Source of the DNA: Synechococcus sp. M16.1
Lineage (GTDB): Bacteria > Cyanobacteriota > Cyanobacteriia > PCC-6307 > Cyanobiaceae
DNA: 64,000 nucleotides
Direction: 5' to 3'
Assembly (NCBI RefSeq): GCF_014279895.1
Contig: NZ_CP047954.1
Coordinates: 496,001-560,000 of the forward strand
Positions 26,449 to 35,508 of the stretch are shown one piece after another. Position 1 is the stretch's first letter; the number at the start of each line of letters is the position of its first letter. The notes under the pieces are model-generated. The model saw only the letters and a list, made by a program, of their open reading frames with translations. It did not search any database and was not told where the DNA came from. Made by a program: the position numbers and the translations under genes.

Positions 26449-26544
26449 CATTTGTGTTGCAGACGTCCACACAGCGTGACGTCATCTTCTGCATCGCTAC
26501 GGTCCAAGCAATCCCTTTTGGGTGCATCGGATGGAGCTTGTTCG

Positions 26545-27471
26545 ATGATGCTTTCCTCAATGTCGACATTGCGTCGACGTCTTGGGTTGTTGTCGGCTCA
26601 TCTAGTGGTTGCCGTGATCGCTTTGGTGGTGATCGGTGGAGCAACCCGGGTGATGGAAGCCGGCTTGGCCTGCCCGGACTGGCCCCTGTGCTTCGGCTCG
26701 TTTTTGCCGGGTCGCCAGATGAATGTTCAGGTGTTCCTTGAGTGGTTTCACCGCCTTGATGCCTTCGTCATCGGCATGGCCCTCGTGGTGATGGCTGTGG
26801 CGACGACGCTTCAGCGGCGCCAACTGCCGCGATGGCTGCCCTGGCTGGCCATCGGTCTGATGGTTTTGGTGGCGATGCAGGGCGGTTTGGGTGCGCTGAC
26901 GGTGACCCAGTTGCTGCCCTCCGCTGTGGTGACAGCCCACCTGGCTCTCGCGCTCACCCTCGTGGCGCTCCTGAGTGGGCTGACCCAACGCTTGCTTCAT
27001 CCCGCTGGTGCCGTCGCTCCGCTCTGGTGGCGCATCGGGGCATCGCTTGGCCTGTTGTCGGTCTTTGTGCAGTGCCTGCTCGGTGGTCGCATGGCCACCG
27101 CATGGGCAGGGCAGCGATGCCTTGCTGGAGGAGAGGCCTGCCAGCTGGTGCTTTCCCATCGCCTGACAGCGATGCCGGTGGTCGTTGTTGTGCTCGGCTT
27201 CGCCGGGGCAGCCGTGCTGGCGGGTGGTTGGGCTCGTCAGCAGTGGCCCTGGCTTGGTGGGGCCGTGCTTTTGGTGCTGGTTCAGGTGGCCCTAGGCGTT
27301 TTCACCCTTCGTCTTGGTTTGTCGCAACCGGCAGTGACGGTTGCTCATCAACTCGTGGCTGCACTGCTGATCGCTCTGCTGGCGGCGCTTCTGGTTCGCT
27401 CTCCGAACCTCCCCTCCCCGTCCCGTTCCGTCGTCCTCGACGACACCTCGTTGGAGGCCTGTCATGGCTGA
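26545..27471 (+). CDS. ctaA: Heme A synthase (COX15/CtaA)
   Basis: Oxidises the C8 methyl of heme O to the formyl of heme A for the aa3 oxidase. From ATG at 26545 the product has 308 residues and eight hydrophobic helices. Conserved markers: [48 protein letters not shown] and [19 protein letters not shown], which supply the heme-binding histidines and the CPDWP motif. An in-frame ATG at 26560 is a close alternative; the 47-codon extension upstream is rejected because it lacks family features. It overlaps ctaB by eight bases. Confidence 0.94.
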   Translation: MMLSSMSTLRRRLGLLSAHLVVAVIALVVIGGATRVMEAGLACPDWPLCFGSFLPGRQMNVQVFLEWFHRLDAFVIGMALVVMAVATTLQRRQLPRWLPWLAIGLMVLVAMQGGLGALTVTQLLPSAVVTAHLALALTLVALLSGLTQRLLHPAGAVAPLWWRIGASLGLLSVFVQCLLGGRMATAWAGQRCLAGGEACQLVLSHRLTAMPVVVVVLGFAGAAVLAGGWARQQWPWLGGAVLLVLVQVALGVFTLRLGLSQPAVTVAHQLVAALLIALLAALLVRSPNLPSPSRSVVLDDTSLEACHG

Positions 27472-28447
27472 AATCACTGCAACCGTTCGTCCGACCCGTG
27501 AGGAGGTCGTTCCCTCCCGCAAGCGGGTGAAACTTCCGGCCTGGCTGGAAGTCGCCAAGCCCCGCCTGATCCCTTTGCTGCTGGCCACCACCCTGGGTGG
27601 AATGGCTCTCAGTGAAGGCTGGCCGCTCTCATCGCCTCGGCTCGTCTGCACCCTGGGGGGAGGGGCGCTTGCCTCCGCTGCTGCAGGGGTTCTGAACTGC
27701 TTGTGGGAGCAGGATCTCGATGGCCGGATGGCCCGCACCAGCGGTCGCGCACTCCCCTCCGGTCGGCTGTCGCCCACCAGTGCATTCATCGGCGCCATCG
27801 CCTGCACCCTCGCGGCGGCGATGCTTCTCGTAAGCGGTGTGAACTGTCTCGCTGCTGGGTTGTCCCTGCTCGGCCTCTGCAGTTACGTGCTGCTCTACAC
27901 AGCCTTGCTCAAGCCGCGGACGTCCCAGAACATCGTCATCGGTGGGGTCGCCGGGGCCATTCCGCCCCTGGTTGGGGCGGCGGCCGCCACGGGCCATGTT
28001 GGCCTCGGGGGCTGGTGGCTGTTCGCTTTGGTGATGGTCTGGACACCAGCCCATTTCTGGGCTTTGGCCCTGCTGTTGCGCGAGGACTATCGCGCTGTCG
28101 GGATCCCGATGCTGCCCGTGGTGAAGGGTCCTGTGGTGACGGCGCGGGCGATCAAGACCTACGGCTGGATCACCGTTCTGCTCAGCGGTTTGGGCGTGTT
28201 TGCTTTGCCTTCAGGTGGCGCCTTCTACGGCGTGATGCTGCTGCCCTACAACGGTCGATTGCTGCAGCTCGTTGATCGGCTGTCCCTGGATCCCGACAGT
28301 CTTGTGAATGCCAAGGCCCTGTTCCGTTGGTCGATCCTCTATCTGTTTGGCCTGTGCCTGCTTCTCATTCTCAGCCGGACGGATCTGGCCTCAGGCTTCG
28401 CTCACCAGGTGATGCAACTTCTCTCCCTGCCAACGGCGGTGCAATGA
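27464..28447 (+). CDS. ctaB: Protoheme IX farnesyltransferase (heme O synthase)
   Basis: Adds farnesyl to heme b to form heme O, the step before ctaA. The 327-residue protein has about nine transmembrane segments and the prenyl-binding signature [15 protein letters not shown] (NXXXXXDXXD form of the UbiA family). Further markers are [27 protein letters not shown] and [28 protein letters not shown]. The overlap with ctaA suggests they are co-translated. With ctaCDE opposite, this covers both dedicated heme A steps plus subunits I-III. Confidence 0.96.
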   Translation: MAEITATVRPTREEVVPSRKRVKLPAWLEVAKPRLIPLLLATTLGGMALSEGWPLSSPRLVCTLGGGALASAAAGVLNCLWEQDLDGRMARTSGRALPSGRLSPTSAFIGAIACTLAAAMLLVSGVNCLAAGLSLLGLCSYVLLYTALLKPRTSQNIVIGGVAGAIPPLVGAAAATGHVGLGGWWLFALVMVWTPAHFWALALLLREDYRAVGIPMLPVVKGPVVTARAIKTYGWITVLLSGLGVFALPSGGAFYGVMLLPYNGRLLQLVDRLSLDPDSLVNAKALFRWSILYLFGLCLLLILSRTDLASGFAHQVMQLLSLPTAVQ

Positions 28448-28497
28448 GCACTCTCTAGATTCCCTGAATTGGCCGAGCAAGTCCCTGACGGTGCCTG

Positions 28498-29511
28498 ATG
28501 GCGTTGATTGAACTGCGCAAGATCTCCAAGGCCTACGGCTCGGTACCGGCTCTGCGTGAGCTTGATCTCACCGTTCCTGAAGGATGCCTGTACGGGCTGC
28601 TTGGCCCGAACGGTGCCGGCAAAACAACGGCCATGCGCATTCTGGCCACTCTGCTCGCCCCCGACAGCGGCTCAGTGGTTGTTGGGGGGGTTGACGGTTT
28701 GGTGCAGCCACGAGAAGTGCGCCAGCTCATGGGCTATGTGGCCCAGGAGGTGGCCATCGACAAGATCCTGAGCGGCCGGGAACTGCTGCAATTGCAAGGT
28801 GATCTTTACCACCTGCCACGGAACGATCGCGACAGCCGCATCGCCGATCTGATTGACCGCCTCGCGATGGGCGACTGGATAGACCGCCGCTGCGGCACCT
28901 ATTCCGGCGGCATGCGCCGGCGTCTTGATCTGGCCGCCGGTCTGCTGCACCGCCCCCGGTTGCTCGTGCTCGATGAGCCCACCGTGGGACTGGATATCGA
29001 GAGCCGCAGTGCCATCTGGCAGCTGCTGCGTCAGCTGGTTGATGAAGGCACCACTGTTCTGCTGAGCAGTCATTACCTCGAAGAAGTGGAGGCTCTGGCG
29101 GATCAGTTGGCGATCATCGACGCCGGCTGTGTGATTGCCGAAGGCAGCCCTGATCAGCTCAAACAACGGCTTGGGGGTGATCGCGTGACTCTGCGAATCC
29201 GAGAGTTCAGTAATGCCGATGAGGCGACCCAGGTGCGTGCCCTGCTCGAACCCTTGGATGGGGTGCGTCAGGTGGTGGTGAACCGCTCCCAGGGCTTTTC
29301 CCTCAACCTGGTGATTGAGGGAGGGGCCGTGATCGATCAGCTGCGTCAGACCCTCGAAGCTGCAGGTTTGCCTGTGTTTGCCCTGGCCCAGAGTCGTCCC
29401 AGCCTGGATGATGTCTACCTTCAGGCCACAGGACGCACCCTGATGGACGCTGAACTGGCCATCGCAGGCCAGCGCGACGTCAAACAGGAAAAGCGTCAAT
29501 CCATGCGTTGA
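28498..29511 (+). CDS. ABC-2 type exporter ATPase (DrrA/NatA-like)
   Basis: 337 residues. The nucleotide-binding domain has Walker A GPNGAGKTTAM, the Q-loop MGYVAQEVAID, signature YSGGMRRRLDLAAG, Walker B LLVLDEPTVGLDIES and H-loop LLSSHYLEEVE. A C-terminal extension of about 90 residues (RVTLRIREFSNADEATQVR...) resembles the DrrA-type DUF4162 domain. Such exporters move antibiotics, lipids or polysaccharides; the substrate here is unknown. The permease follows, starting nine bases after the stop. It lies 50 bases after ctaB, so a shared transcript is possible. Confidence 0.93.
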   Translation: MALIELRKISKAYGSVPALRELDLTVPEGCLYGLLGPNGAGKTTAMRILATLLAPDSGSVVVGGVDGLVQPREVRQLMGYVAQEVAIDKILSGRELLQLQGDLYHLPRNDRDSRIADLIDRLAMGDWIDRRCGTYSGGMRRRLDLAAGLLHRPRLLVLDEPTVGLDIESRSAIWQLLRQLVDEGTTVLLSSHYLEEVEALADQLAIIDAGCVIAEGSPDQLKQRLGGDRVTLRIREFSNADEATQVRALLEPLDGVRQVVVNRSQGFSLNLVIEGGAVIDQLRQTLEAAGLPVFALAQSRPSLDDVYLQATGRTLMDAELAIAGQRDVKQEKRQSMR

Positions 29512-29520
29512 GTGCCAACG

Positions 29521-30375
29521 ATGACTTCCACACCAGCATCTGTTGCTCTCCAGCAGCAGCAATCCGGAGCCCTCGCCGAGCTCAGCCAGGAAACGTTGGC
29601 CCTCACACGGCGCTTGTTTCTTCAGTTGATGCGTCGCCCTTCAACCTTGATCGCAGGGGTTCTGCAACCCCTGATCTGGTTGATTCTCTTCGGTGCACTG
29701 TTCGCCAATGCCCCTGAGGGGCTGTTGCCAGGAGGCATGAGCTACGGCCGTTTTCTTGGTGCTGGAGTGATTGTCTTCACAGCCTTCAGCGGTGCTTTGA
29801 ATGCCGGCCTGCCGGTGATGTTTGATCGCGAATTCGGTTTCCTCAATCGGCTGCTGGTGGCACCGCTGCGAAGCCGCAGTTCCATCGTGCTGGCGTCGGT
29901 GATCTACATCACGGCGCTGAGCCTTTTGCAGAGTCTGGCGATCATGGGCACGGCAGCAGTGCTCGGTTACGGATGGCCCGGCATCAGCGGCCTCGCCCTG
30001 GTGCTGGTGACGTTGCTGCTTCTGGTTTTTGCTGTGACGGCCCTCAGCCTTGGACTGGCCTTCGCTTTGCCGGGGCACATCGAGTTGATCGCTGTGATCT
30101 TTGTGGCCAACTTGCCATTGCTGTTTGCCAGCACGGCCTTGGCCCCGTTGTCATTCATGCCCACCTGGCTGGGCTGGCTTGCGGCCTTGAATCCCCTTAC
30201 CTTCGCGATAGAACCCATTCGAGCGGCTTACCAGGGTCCTTTGGACCTTTCGGCTGTTCTGCTGGAGGCCCCCTATGGGGATGTCACCGGCACCAGTTGC
30301 CTGCTGATCCTTCTGTTCCTCACCATCGGGCTGTTTCTTGCGATTCGCCCTCTGCTCAACCGCAAACTTTCCTGA
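29521..30375 (+). CDS. ABC-2 type exporter permease (DrrB-like)
   Basis: About 284 residues with six hydrophobic helices in the ABC-2 permease arrangement. The first helix region GVLQPLIWLILFGALFANAP and FGFLNRLLVAPLRSRSSIVLASV (the ABC2 signature between helices 2 and 3) are characteristic. It forms a transporter with the preceding ATPase. ATG at 29521 is preferred; a GTG at 29512 directly after the ATPase stop is possible. The acidic protein begins five bases after its stop. Confidence 0.9.
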   Translation: MTSTPASVALQQQQSGALAELSQETLALTRRLFLQLMRRPSTLIAGVLQPLIWLILFGALFANAPEGLLPGGMSYGRFLGAGVIVFTAFSGALNAGLPVMFDREFGFLNRLLVAPLRSRSSIVLASVIYITALSLLQSLAIMGTAAVLGYGWPGISGLALVLVTLLLLVFAVTALSLGLAFALPGHIELIAVIFVANLPLLFASTALAPLSFMPTWLGWLAALNPLTFAIEPIRAAYQGPLDLSAVLLEAPYGDVTGTSCLLILLFLTIGLFLAIRPLLNRKLS

Positions 30376-30379
30376 ATCC

Positions 30380-30949
30380 GTGCTCTCTTCTCCGTTCCAG
30401 CAGCCATCACCTCGACAGAACGCTCTGGCCCAACAGATCGAGGAGGCCCGAAACTCAGGTGATCAGGCCTTGCTCGCGGGTCTGATCAGTCAGTGGGTTC
30501 ACCGTTACGGCTTTGACGGAGCAGCTGAGCTTGATCTGAGTTTGCCGGAACCTTCAGCTTCGAAGCATGGGTTCAGTTCCGCGCCGATGCCTGTCGCGGA
30601 GGAGGAGATTGCTCCTGAAGACGAGATCTCTCCTGAAGACGACGTTTTGGTTGAGAACGAGGTGGATGGTCAGGACGAAGTGGTTGCTGAGGATGAGGTG
30701 GTCGTTGAAGAAGAGGAGCAGATTGCGGCTGAAGACGACGTGTTGATTGAGAACGAGGTGGATGGTCAGGACGAAGTGGTTGCTAAGGATGAGGTGGTCG
30801 TTGAAGAGGACGAGAGTGCAGCTGAAGCAAAGCCGCTTCAACGCAGCTTTGCTTCGGCATCTGTGCCTGCCCCGCCGATCAGCACGCCCCTTTCGCTGCG
30901 GCGTTGGCTTCCCCGCCGGGAGGATGACGCTTTCCCCAAGGCGTCCTGA
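30380..30949 (+). CDS. Acidic protein with duplicated segment
   Basis: 189 residues from GTG at 30380. The N-terminus (QNALAQQIEEARNSGDQALLAGLISQWVHRYG) looks like a small helical domain. The middle, about residues 75-150, is extremely rich in Glu and Asp, mostly in two near-identical 32-residue units (EDDVLVENEVDGQDEVVAED and its copy). The C-terminus is basic (SLRRWLPRREDD). No family recognised. The acidic block is likely disordered or a divalent-cation binder. It is squeezed between the DrrAB-like exporter and nanE, all on the same strand. Codon use looks like its neighbours. Confidence 0.78.
   Translation: MLSSPFQQPSPRQNALAQQIEEARNSGDQALLAGLISQWVHRYGFDGAAELDLSLPEPSASKHGFSSAPMPVAEEEIAPEDEISPEDDVLVENEVDGQDEVVAEDEVVVEEEEQIAAEDDVLIENEVDGQDEVVAKDEVVVEEDESAAEAKPLQRSFASASVPAPPISTPLSLRRWLPRREDDAFPKAS
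30635..30826 (+). repeat. Tandem 96-bp duplication
   Basis: Two direct units, 30635-30730 and 30731-30826, are in frame (32 codons each) and nearly identical. They differ mainly near GTTTTGGTT/GTGTTGATT, GAGGAT/AAGGAT and the last glutamate codons. The closeness of the copies suggests a recent duplication or ongoing gene conversion. Copy number may vary between strains. Confidence 0.85.
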
Positions 30950-30954
30950 ACAGC

Positions 30955-31644
30955 ATGATTCCCAACCCTGAATCCCTGGATCAGGGCCTGATCGTTTCGG
31001 TGCAGGCCCCCCAGGGTTCGCCGATGCGCGATCCCGATGTGATCGCAGCCATGGCGGATGCAGCCCTGCGCAATGGTGCTGTGGGTGTGCGGTTGGAAAG
31101 CCCTGAACACATCGGTGCTGTGCGTCGGCGCTGTCCGGATGCCTTGATCATCGGCCTCTGGAAATGCACGTTCCCGGACAGCTCGGTCTACATCACCCCG
31201 GGCTGGAAAGAAATTCAGGCGGTGTGGTCTGCGGGGGCCGATGTGATCGCTATTGATGCCACAGCCAGACCGCGTCCTGCAGGGCAGGACCTGGCCGCAT
31301 TGATCCAGCGCAGCCGTGATGAGCTGAGGGCCCCGCTGATGGCTGATGTGGATTCGCTTGAGAATGGTTTGCGGGCAGCCGAACTGGGCTGTGACTGGGT
31401 TGGAACCACGCTCTACGGCTACACGGAAAACACGGCACAGCAGCGCCCCCCTGCGTTTGATCTGCTCCCCCAACTTCGCGCTGAGCTTGCCGGCTCGGTT
31501 CGTCTGATCTGTGAGGGGGGAATTGCCTCTCCAGGGGATGCACGGTTGGCGTTGCAGGCCGGAGCCGACACCGTTGTGGTGGGGACGGCGATCACCGGAG
31601 TGGACCTCCAGGTGATCGCCTATCGCCAGGGAATGATCAGCTGA
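30955..31644 (+). CDS. nanE: N-acetylmannosamine-6-phosphate 2-epimerase (NanE family)
   Basis: 229-residue TIM barrel. Known NanE enzymes interconvert N-acetylmannosamine-6-P and N-acetylglucosamine-6-P. The catalytic lysine is at about K70 in IIGLWKCTF and the glutamate at about E187 in RLICEGGIASPGDA, both conserved; GADVIAIDATARPRP and WVGTTLYGYT also match. No nanA, nanK, nagA or sialic acid transporter lies nearby, so its pathway is unclear. Its TGA is directly followed by the reverse-strand stop of groEL2 (TGATCA at 31642-31647). Confidence 0.9.
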   Translation: MIPNPESLDQGLIVSVQAPQGSPMRDPDVIAAMADAALRNGAVGVRLESPEHIGAVRRRCPDALIIGLWKCTFPDSSVYITPGWKEIQAVWSAGADVIAIDATARPRPAGQDLAALIQRSRDELRAPLMADVDSLENGLRAAELGCDWVGTTLYGYTENTAQQRPPAFDLLPQLRAELAGSVRLICEGGIASPGDARLALQAGADTVVVGTAITGVDLQVIAYRQGMIS

Positions 31645-33324
31645 TCACATCATCCCGGGCATACCCATGCCGCCCATTCCGGGCATGCCCATGCCACCCA
31701 TTCCGCCCATGCCACCCATGGGGTCTCCGTCTCCGGCGGGAGCTGGTGCAGGGGGTTCCGGCTTGTCGGCAATCACAACCTCGGTGGTGATCAGGAGAGA
31801 AGCGATCGAAATCGAATCCTGCACGGCCAAGCGCACCACCTTGGCGGCATCAACGATGCCAGCAGCCATCAGGTCCTCGTAGGCGCCACTGAGGGCATTG
31901 AATCCCTGGCCGCTGCTGCGCATGCCCGCGATCACAACATCACCGTTCTGACCGGCATTGGTGGCGATCTGATGAATCGGCGCCGTCAGTGCCCGCTGCA
32001 CGATCTCAACGCCGGTGCGCTGGTCGCCGTTCAGGGATGAAGCCAGGGCGTCCAGGCTGTCGGAGAGTTGCAGCAACGTGCTGCCGCCTCCGGCAACGAT
32101 GCCCTCCTCGACGGCGGCACGGGTGGCATTCAGGGCATCCTCGATCCGCAGTTTGCGGTTCTTCAGTTCCGTTTCCGTCGGTGCACCGACCTTGATCACA
32201 GCCACGCCGCCGGCCAGCTTGGCGATCCGCTCCTGGAGCTTTTCGCGGTCGTAGTCGGATTCGGTGGCCTCCAGTTCACGTCGGATCGCGCCGACGCGCT
32301 CGCTCACCGCCTGGCGATGGTCGTCGGTGGCGACGATCGTGGTGCTCTCCTTGCTAATGGTGACGCGGCGCGCCTTGCCGAGATCCTCGAGGGTCACTTT
32401 GTCGAGGGTCATCGCCTTGTCTTCGCTGATCAGCGTCCCGCCCGTGAGGATGGCGATATCGGCGAGGGCTGCCTTGCGGCGTTCGCCAAAGGAGGGTGCC
32501 CGAACAGCGGCCACCTGCAGAACCCCACGGCTCTTGTTCATCACCAGGGTGGCGAGGGCTTCGCCTTCCACTTCCTCAGACAGGATGAGCAGGGGGGAGC
32601 CGCTCTTCTGAACGGTTTCCAGAACGGGGACCAGATCCGTGATCGTGCTGATCTTGCGATCAGTCAGCAGGATCAGGGGGTTTTCAAATTCACAGACCTG
32701 ACGGTCGGCATCCGTCACGAAGTAGGGGGAGCTGTAGCCCCGGTCGAAGGCCATGCCCTCGGTGATTTCCAGTTCCGTTGCCAGAGACTTCGATTCCTCA
32801 ACCGTGATCACCCCATCGGTGCTCACCTTGTCCATCGCCTCAGCGATCATCCGACCGACTTCGTCGTCACCGCCGGAGCTCACCGTGGCCACCTGACGAA
32901 TGGCATCGCCGGCCACGGCCTGGCTCCGCTCGCCCAGTCCAGCCACGACCTGTGCAGCGGCCTTCTCCATGCCTCGGCGGAGTTCCACAGGGCTTGCGCC
33001 AGCAGCGGTGTTGCGCAGACCTTCCCGCACCATGGCCTGAGCCAGAACGGTTGCGGTCGTGGTGCCGTCACCGGCCTTGTCCTTGGTCTTCGAGGACACC
33101 TGCTGCATCAGCTTGGCGCCAAGGTTTTCGAACGGGTCGTCCAGTTCGATTTCACGGGCGATTGAGTCGCCGTCGTTGACGATGTCGGGTGCGCCGAATT
33201 TCTTCTCGAGCACAACGTTGCGACCGCGGGGGCCGATCGTGACGCGCACCGCATCGGCGAGTGCATCAACACCCCGCTCAAGGGCGCTGCGGGATTCGTC
33301 AGAGAAGGAAAGGAGTTTGGCCAT
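31645..33324 (-). CDS. groL2: Chaperonin GroEL2 (no adjacent groES)
   Basis: 559 residues from ATG at 33324 ([18 protein letters not shown]). ATP-binding and family markers: [35 protein letters not shown] and the C-terminal GGM tail ([17 protein letters not shown]). No groES sits next to it, and the sequence fits the second cyanobacterial chaperonin, GroEL2, which acts in heat or other stress and differs from the groESL copy. I could not find a CIRCE inverted repeat upstream. It diverges from a small membrane protein across 131 bases. Confidence 0.95.
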   Translation of the reverse strand: MAKLLSFSDESRSALERGVDALADAVRVTIGPRGRNVVLEKKFGAPDIVNDGDSIAREIELDDPFENLGAKLMQQVSSKTKDKAGDGTTTATVLAQAMVREGLRNTAAGASPVELRRGMEKAAAQVVAGLGERSQAVAGDAIRQVATVSSGGDDEVGRMIAEAMDKVSTDGVITVEESKSLATELEITEGMAFDRGYSSPYFVTDADRQVCEFENPLILLTDRKISTITDLVPVLETVQKSGSPLLILSEEVEGEALATLVMNKSRGVLQVAAVRAPSFGERRKAALADIAILTGGTLISEDKAMTLDKVTLEDLGKARRVTISKESTTIVATDDHRQAVSERVGAIRRELEATESDYDREKLQERIAKLAGGVAVIKVGAPTETELKNRKLRIEDALNATRAAVEEGIVAGGGSTLLQLSDSLDALASSLNGDQRTGVEIVQRALTAPIHQIATNAGQNGDVVIAGMRSSGQGFNALSGAYEDLMAAGIVDAAKVVRLAVQDSISIASLLITTEVVIADKPEPPAPAPAGDGDPMGGMGGMGGMGMPGMGGMGMPGMM

Positions 33325-33455
33325 AGTCGCGGGCACGCCGTTGGTCACTGTCCCACAGCGATGTGGCCCTCGTGGAGAGGTGTTGTGGTGGGGAAAGCCG
33401 AATGGTTGGGGGCTGCCCGGATGCCGCTGTCAAATGAACTGATTAGGGTCCGGTC

Positions 33456-33632
33456 ATGGCTGAATCCGGAGCGCTGTTTTTTGTTCTGATGGCGGGGCTG
33501 GCCGGTTCGATGGCCCTGGTTTACGTGCCCTTGCGCATCTTTCTCACCGCTACAGCCCGCAGTCGACGGTTACGCCTGCTCCAGCGCATCCGCCGCCTGC
33601 GGGATGAGTTAGCCCAACCCCTTGATTCCTGA
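33456..33632 (+). CDS. Small 58-residue membrane protein
   Basis: ATG at 33456 opens 58 codons. The product starts MAESGALFFVLMAGLAGSMA, forms one hydrophobic helix with LVYVPLRIFL, then a strongly basic tail RSRRLRLLQRIRRLRDELAQ. The pattern (helix plus positive tail) fits an inner- or thylakoid-membrane protein with a cytoplasmic tail. No family known to me. It lies between divergent groEL2 and convergent fabG (nine-base gap). Coding is supported by the clean frame, start and codon use. Confidence 0.7.
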   Translation: MAESGALFFVLMAGLAGSMALVYVPLRIFLTATARSRRLRLLQRIRRLRDELAQPLDS

Positions 33633-33641
33633 TCCTGAGGG

Positions 33642-34394
33642 TCAGGCCATCACCATTCCGCCATCCACCTGCAGCACCTGGCCTGTGATGTAGGCCGCGG
33701 CCGGGTCGGCGGCAAGGAAGCGCACGGCACCGGCCACCTGCTCCTGGGTGCCAAAGGTTCCCAGGGGGATGTCTTTGAGGATGGCCTCCGCATCGAGGCC
33801 CTTGGTCATGTCTGTGGCAATGAAACCCGGAGCCACAGCGTTCACGGTGATGCCACGACTGGCGAGCTCTTTGGCGGTGCTGCGGGTGAGACCGATGACG
33901 CCCGCTTTGGCGGCGGCGTAGTTGGCCTGTCCTGCGTTGCCCATCAGCCCAACAACGGAGGTGATGTTGATGATCCGACCGCTCTTCTGTTTGAGCATCG
34001 GGCGTGCCACGGCTCGCGTGCAGAGGAACACTCCACTGAGGTTGAGGTCGATCACCGATTGCCAATCGTCGGTTTTCATCCGCATCAGCAGGCCGTCCCG
34101 CGTGATGCCGGCGTTGTTCACCAACACATCCAAACGGCCGCTGCGCTCCAGCACCGTCTTGATCAGGCCATCCACCTCAGCCTCAACCGACACGTTGGCT
34201 TGCAGGGCATAGGCCTTGCCCCCTGCTGTGGTGATGGCAGCGACAACTTCGTCGGCGGCGGCGGCGGAACTGGAGTAGTTCACAACCACCTCTGCACCGG
34301 CTTCGCCCAGGGCCAGGGCGATGGCCCGGCCGATGCCGCGACCTCCTCCCGTCACCAGGGCGGTCTGTCCGGCAAGAGAAGCGCTGGGAGACAT
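33642..34394 (-). CDS. fabG: 3-oxoacyl-[acyl-carrier-protein] reductase
   Basis: Reduces 3-oxoacyl-ACP with NADPH in fatty acid elongation. The 250-residue SDR has the cofactor loop LVTGGGRGIGRAIAL, NNAG in VLVNNAGITRDGLLMRMK, the catalytic Ser in IINITSVVGLMG and the YXXXK in ANYAAAKAGVIGLT. ATG at 34394 gives the usual FabG length; earlier in-frame ATGs (34436, 34445) add a non-conserved leader. An unrelated short-chain dehydrogenase is at 57537-58256. The potassium channel gene starts upstream on the same strand. Confidence 0.95.
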   Translation of the reverse strand: MSPSASLAGQTALVTGGGRGIGRAIALALGEAGAEVVVNYSSSAAAADEVVAAITTAGGKAYALQANVSVEAEVDGLIKTVLERSGRLDVLVNNAGITRDGLLMRMKTDDWQSVIDLNLSGVFLCTRAVARPMLKQKSGRIINITSVVGLMGNAGQANYAAAKAGVIGLTRSTAKELASRGITVNAVAPGFIATDMTKGLDAEAILKDIPLGTFGTQEQVAGAVRFLAADPAAAYITGQVLQVDGGMVMA

Positions 34395-34441
34395 GGAGGC
34401 ACCGTTGATCGGTGGATCGTACGGAGCCGTCGTCATCCAGC

Positions 34442-35497
34442 TCAACCCGGCATGGTTTCAATCGTGTCGACGGCCTCCCCAAGCAACGATTGAAAGGTGG
34501 CGAGCTGGGTTTTGCTTCCCAGCACGATCAGGAGTTGCCCCGGTGCCATCTGGGTGTCGCCGCCTGGATTGGCGATCAGCTTTCCGTTCTCCCGGATCGC
34601 CAGCACCATGGCCCCGCTGCGACGGCCCAGCTCCAGCTCCGCCAGGCTCCGCCCGCGGATCTCCATCAGGTGCCTAGGGTCGTGACTCAGCTGGAATTCC
34701 TCGATTTCATAGTCGGAGCCCGCCAACAGCTCCATGAAGTTGAGGGCCAGCGGTCGCAGCGCCGAAGCGGCCATCACCCGACCACCAGCCACATAGGGAC
34801 TGACCACCACAGTGGCGCCCGCCAGCCGCAGCTTTGAGGCGGCTTCATCGCTGTTGGCGCGGGCAATCAAGCGGCAATCCGGTCGTAGGTCCTTGGCGCT
34901 GAGGATCACGTACAGATTGGAGGCATCGCTGGGTAGGGCTGCCACGAGGCTGCAGCAGCGTTCAAGACCTGCGTCCAGCAGGGTTTCATCGAGGGTTGCA
35001 TCGGCTTGAAGCACCCAGAGGCCATTCTCGTCTGCCACGGCCTTTCGTTCTGGATCGGTTTCGATCACCACGAGGGGCACCGCGTCCCGTTGCAGTTGGG
35101 CTGCAATCTCCTGTCCGATCCGGCCGTAGCCGCAAAGAATCACGTGGTCGTGAAGGCCTTCCAGCATGCGGAGAAAGCGGAACTCCCGCAGTCTGCGGAA
35201 ATATCCCGACTCCTTCAGCCCTAGAACGCGTTGGATGGCCAGTTGCACAACCACCAAGCCACCCACCACGATCAAGACGGTGACCAGGCGGCCTGGAGGT
35301 GAAAGCGGGGCGACTTCTCCAAAACCGATGGTGCTGATGGTGATCAGCACCATCCAGAGGCAATCGCCCCAGTCCCATCCCTCCGTGATCCGATAACCGA
35401 GGGCACCCGCGAAGATCACAGCACTGAGGGCACTGATAGGCCCCCGCCATGGAGCCGTGATCAGCTTCAGCTGTCCCCTGGCTCGGCGCCGCCTCAT
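34442..35497 (-). CDS. Potassium channel with RCK (TrkA) domains
   Basis: 351 residues. Two helices flank a pore loop with the filter TISTIGFGE (about residues 53-61), close to the canonical TVGYG. After helix 2 comes the cytosolic RCK N domain (HVILCGYGRIGQEIAAQL, a NAD-type Rossmann start) and a RCK C domain (GRSLAELELGRRSGAMVLAI). This is the Kch/MthK-like 2TM architecture. The F in GFG instead of GYG is a tolerated variant. It lies between fabG and a GT9-like gene, all on the minus strand. Confidence 0.9.
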   Translation of the reverse strand: MRRRRARGQLKLITAPWRGPISALSAVIFAGALGYRITEGWDWGDCLWMVLITISTIGFGEVAPLSPPGRLVTVLIVVGGLVVVQLAIQRVLGLKESGYFRRLREFRFLRMLEGLHDHVILCGYGRIGQEIAAQLQRDAVPLVVIETDPERKAVADENGLWVLQADATLDETLLDAGLERCCSLVAALPSDASNLYVILSAKDLRPDCRLIARANSDEAASKLRLAGATVVVSPYVAGGRVMAASALRPLALNFMELLAGSDYEIEEFQLSHDPRHLMEIRGRSLAELELGRRSGAMVLAIRENGKLIANPGGDTQMAPGQLLIVLGSKTQLATFQSLLGEAVDTIETMPG

Positions 35498-35508
35498 CGG
35501 ACGTCTCC

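Noticed and set aside
31666-31735. Repetitive GGM-encoding sequence at the groEL2 end
   Set aside because: It is the normal methionine/glycine tail of chaperonins, not an independent repeat element.
32068-33165. 365-codon plus-strand frame opposite groEL2
   Set aside because: Antisense shadow of groEL2 with biased composition and no family match.
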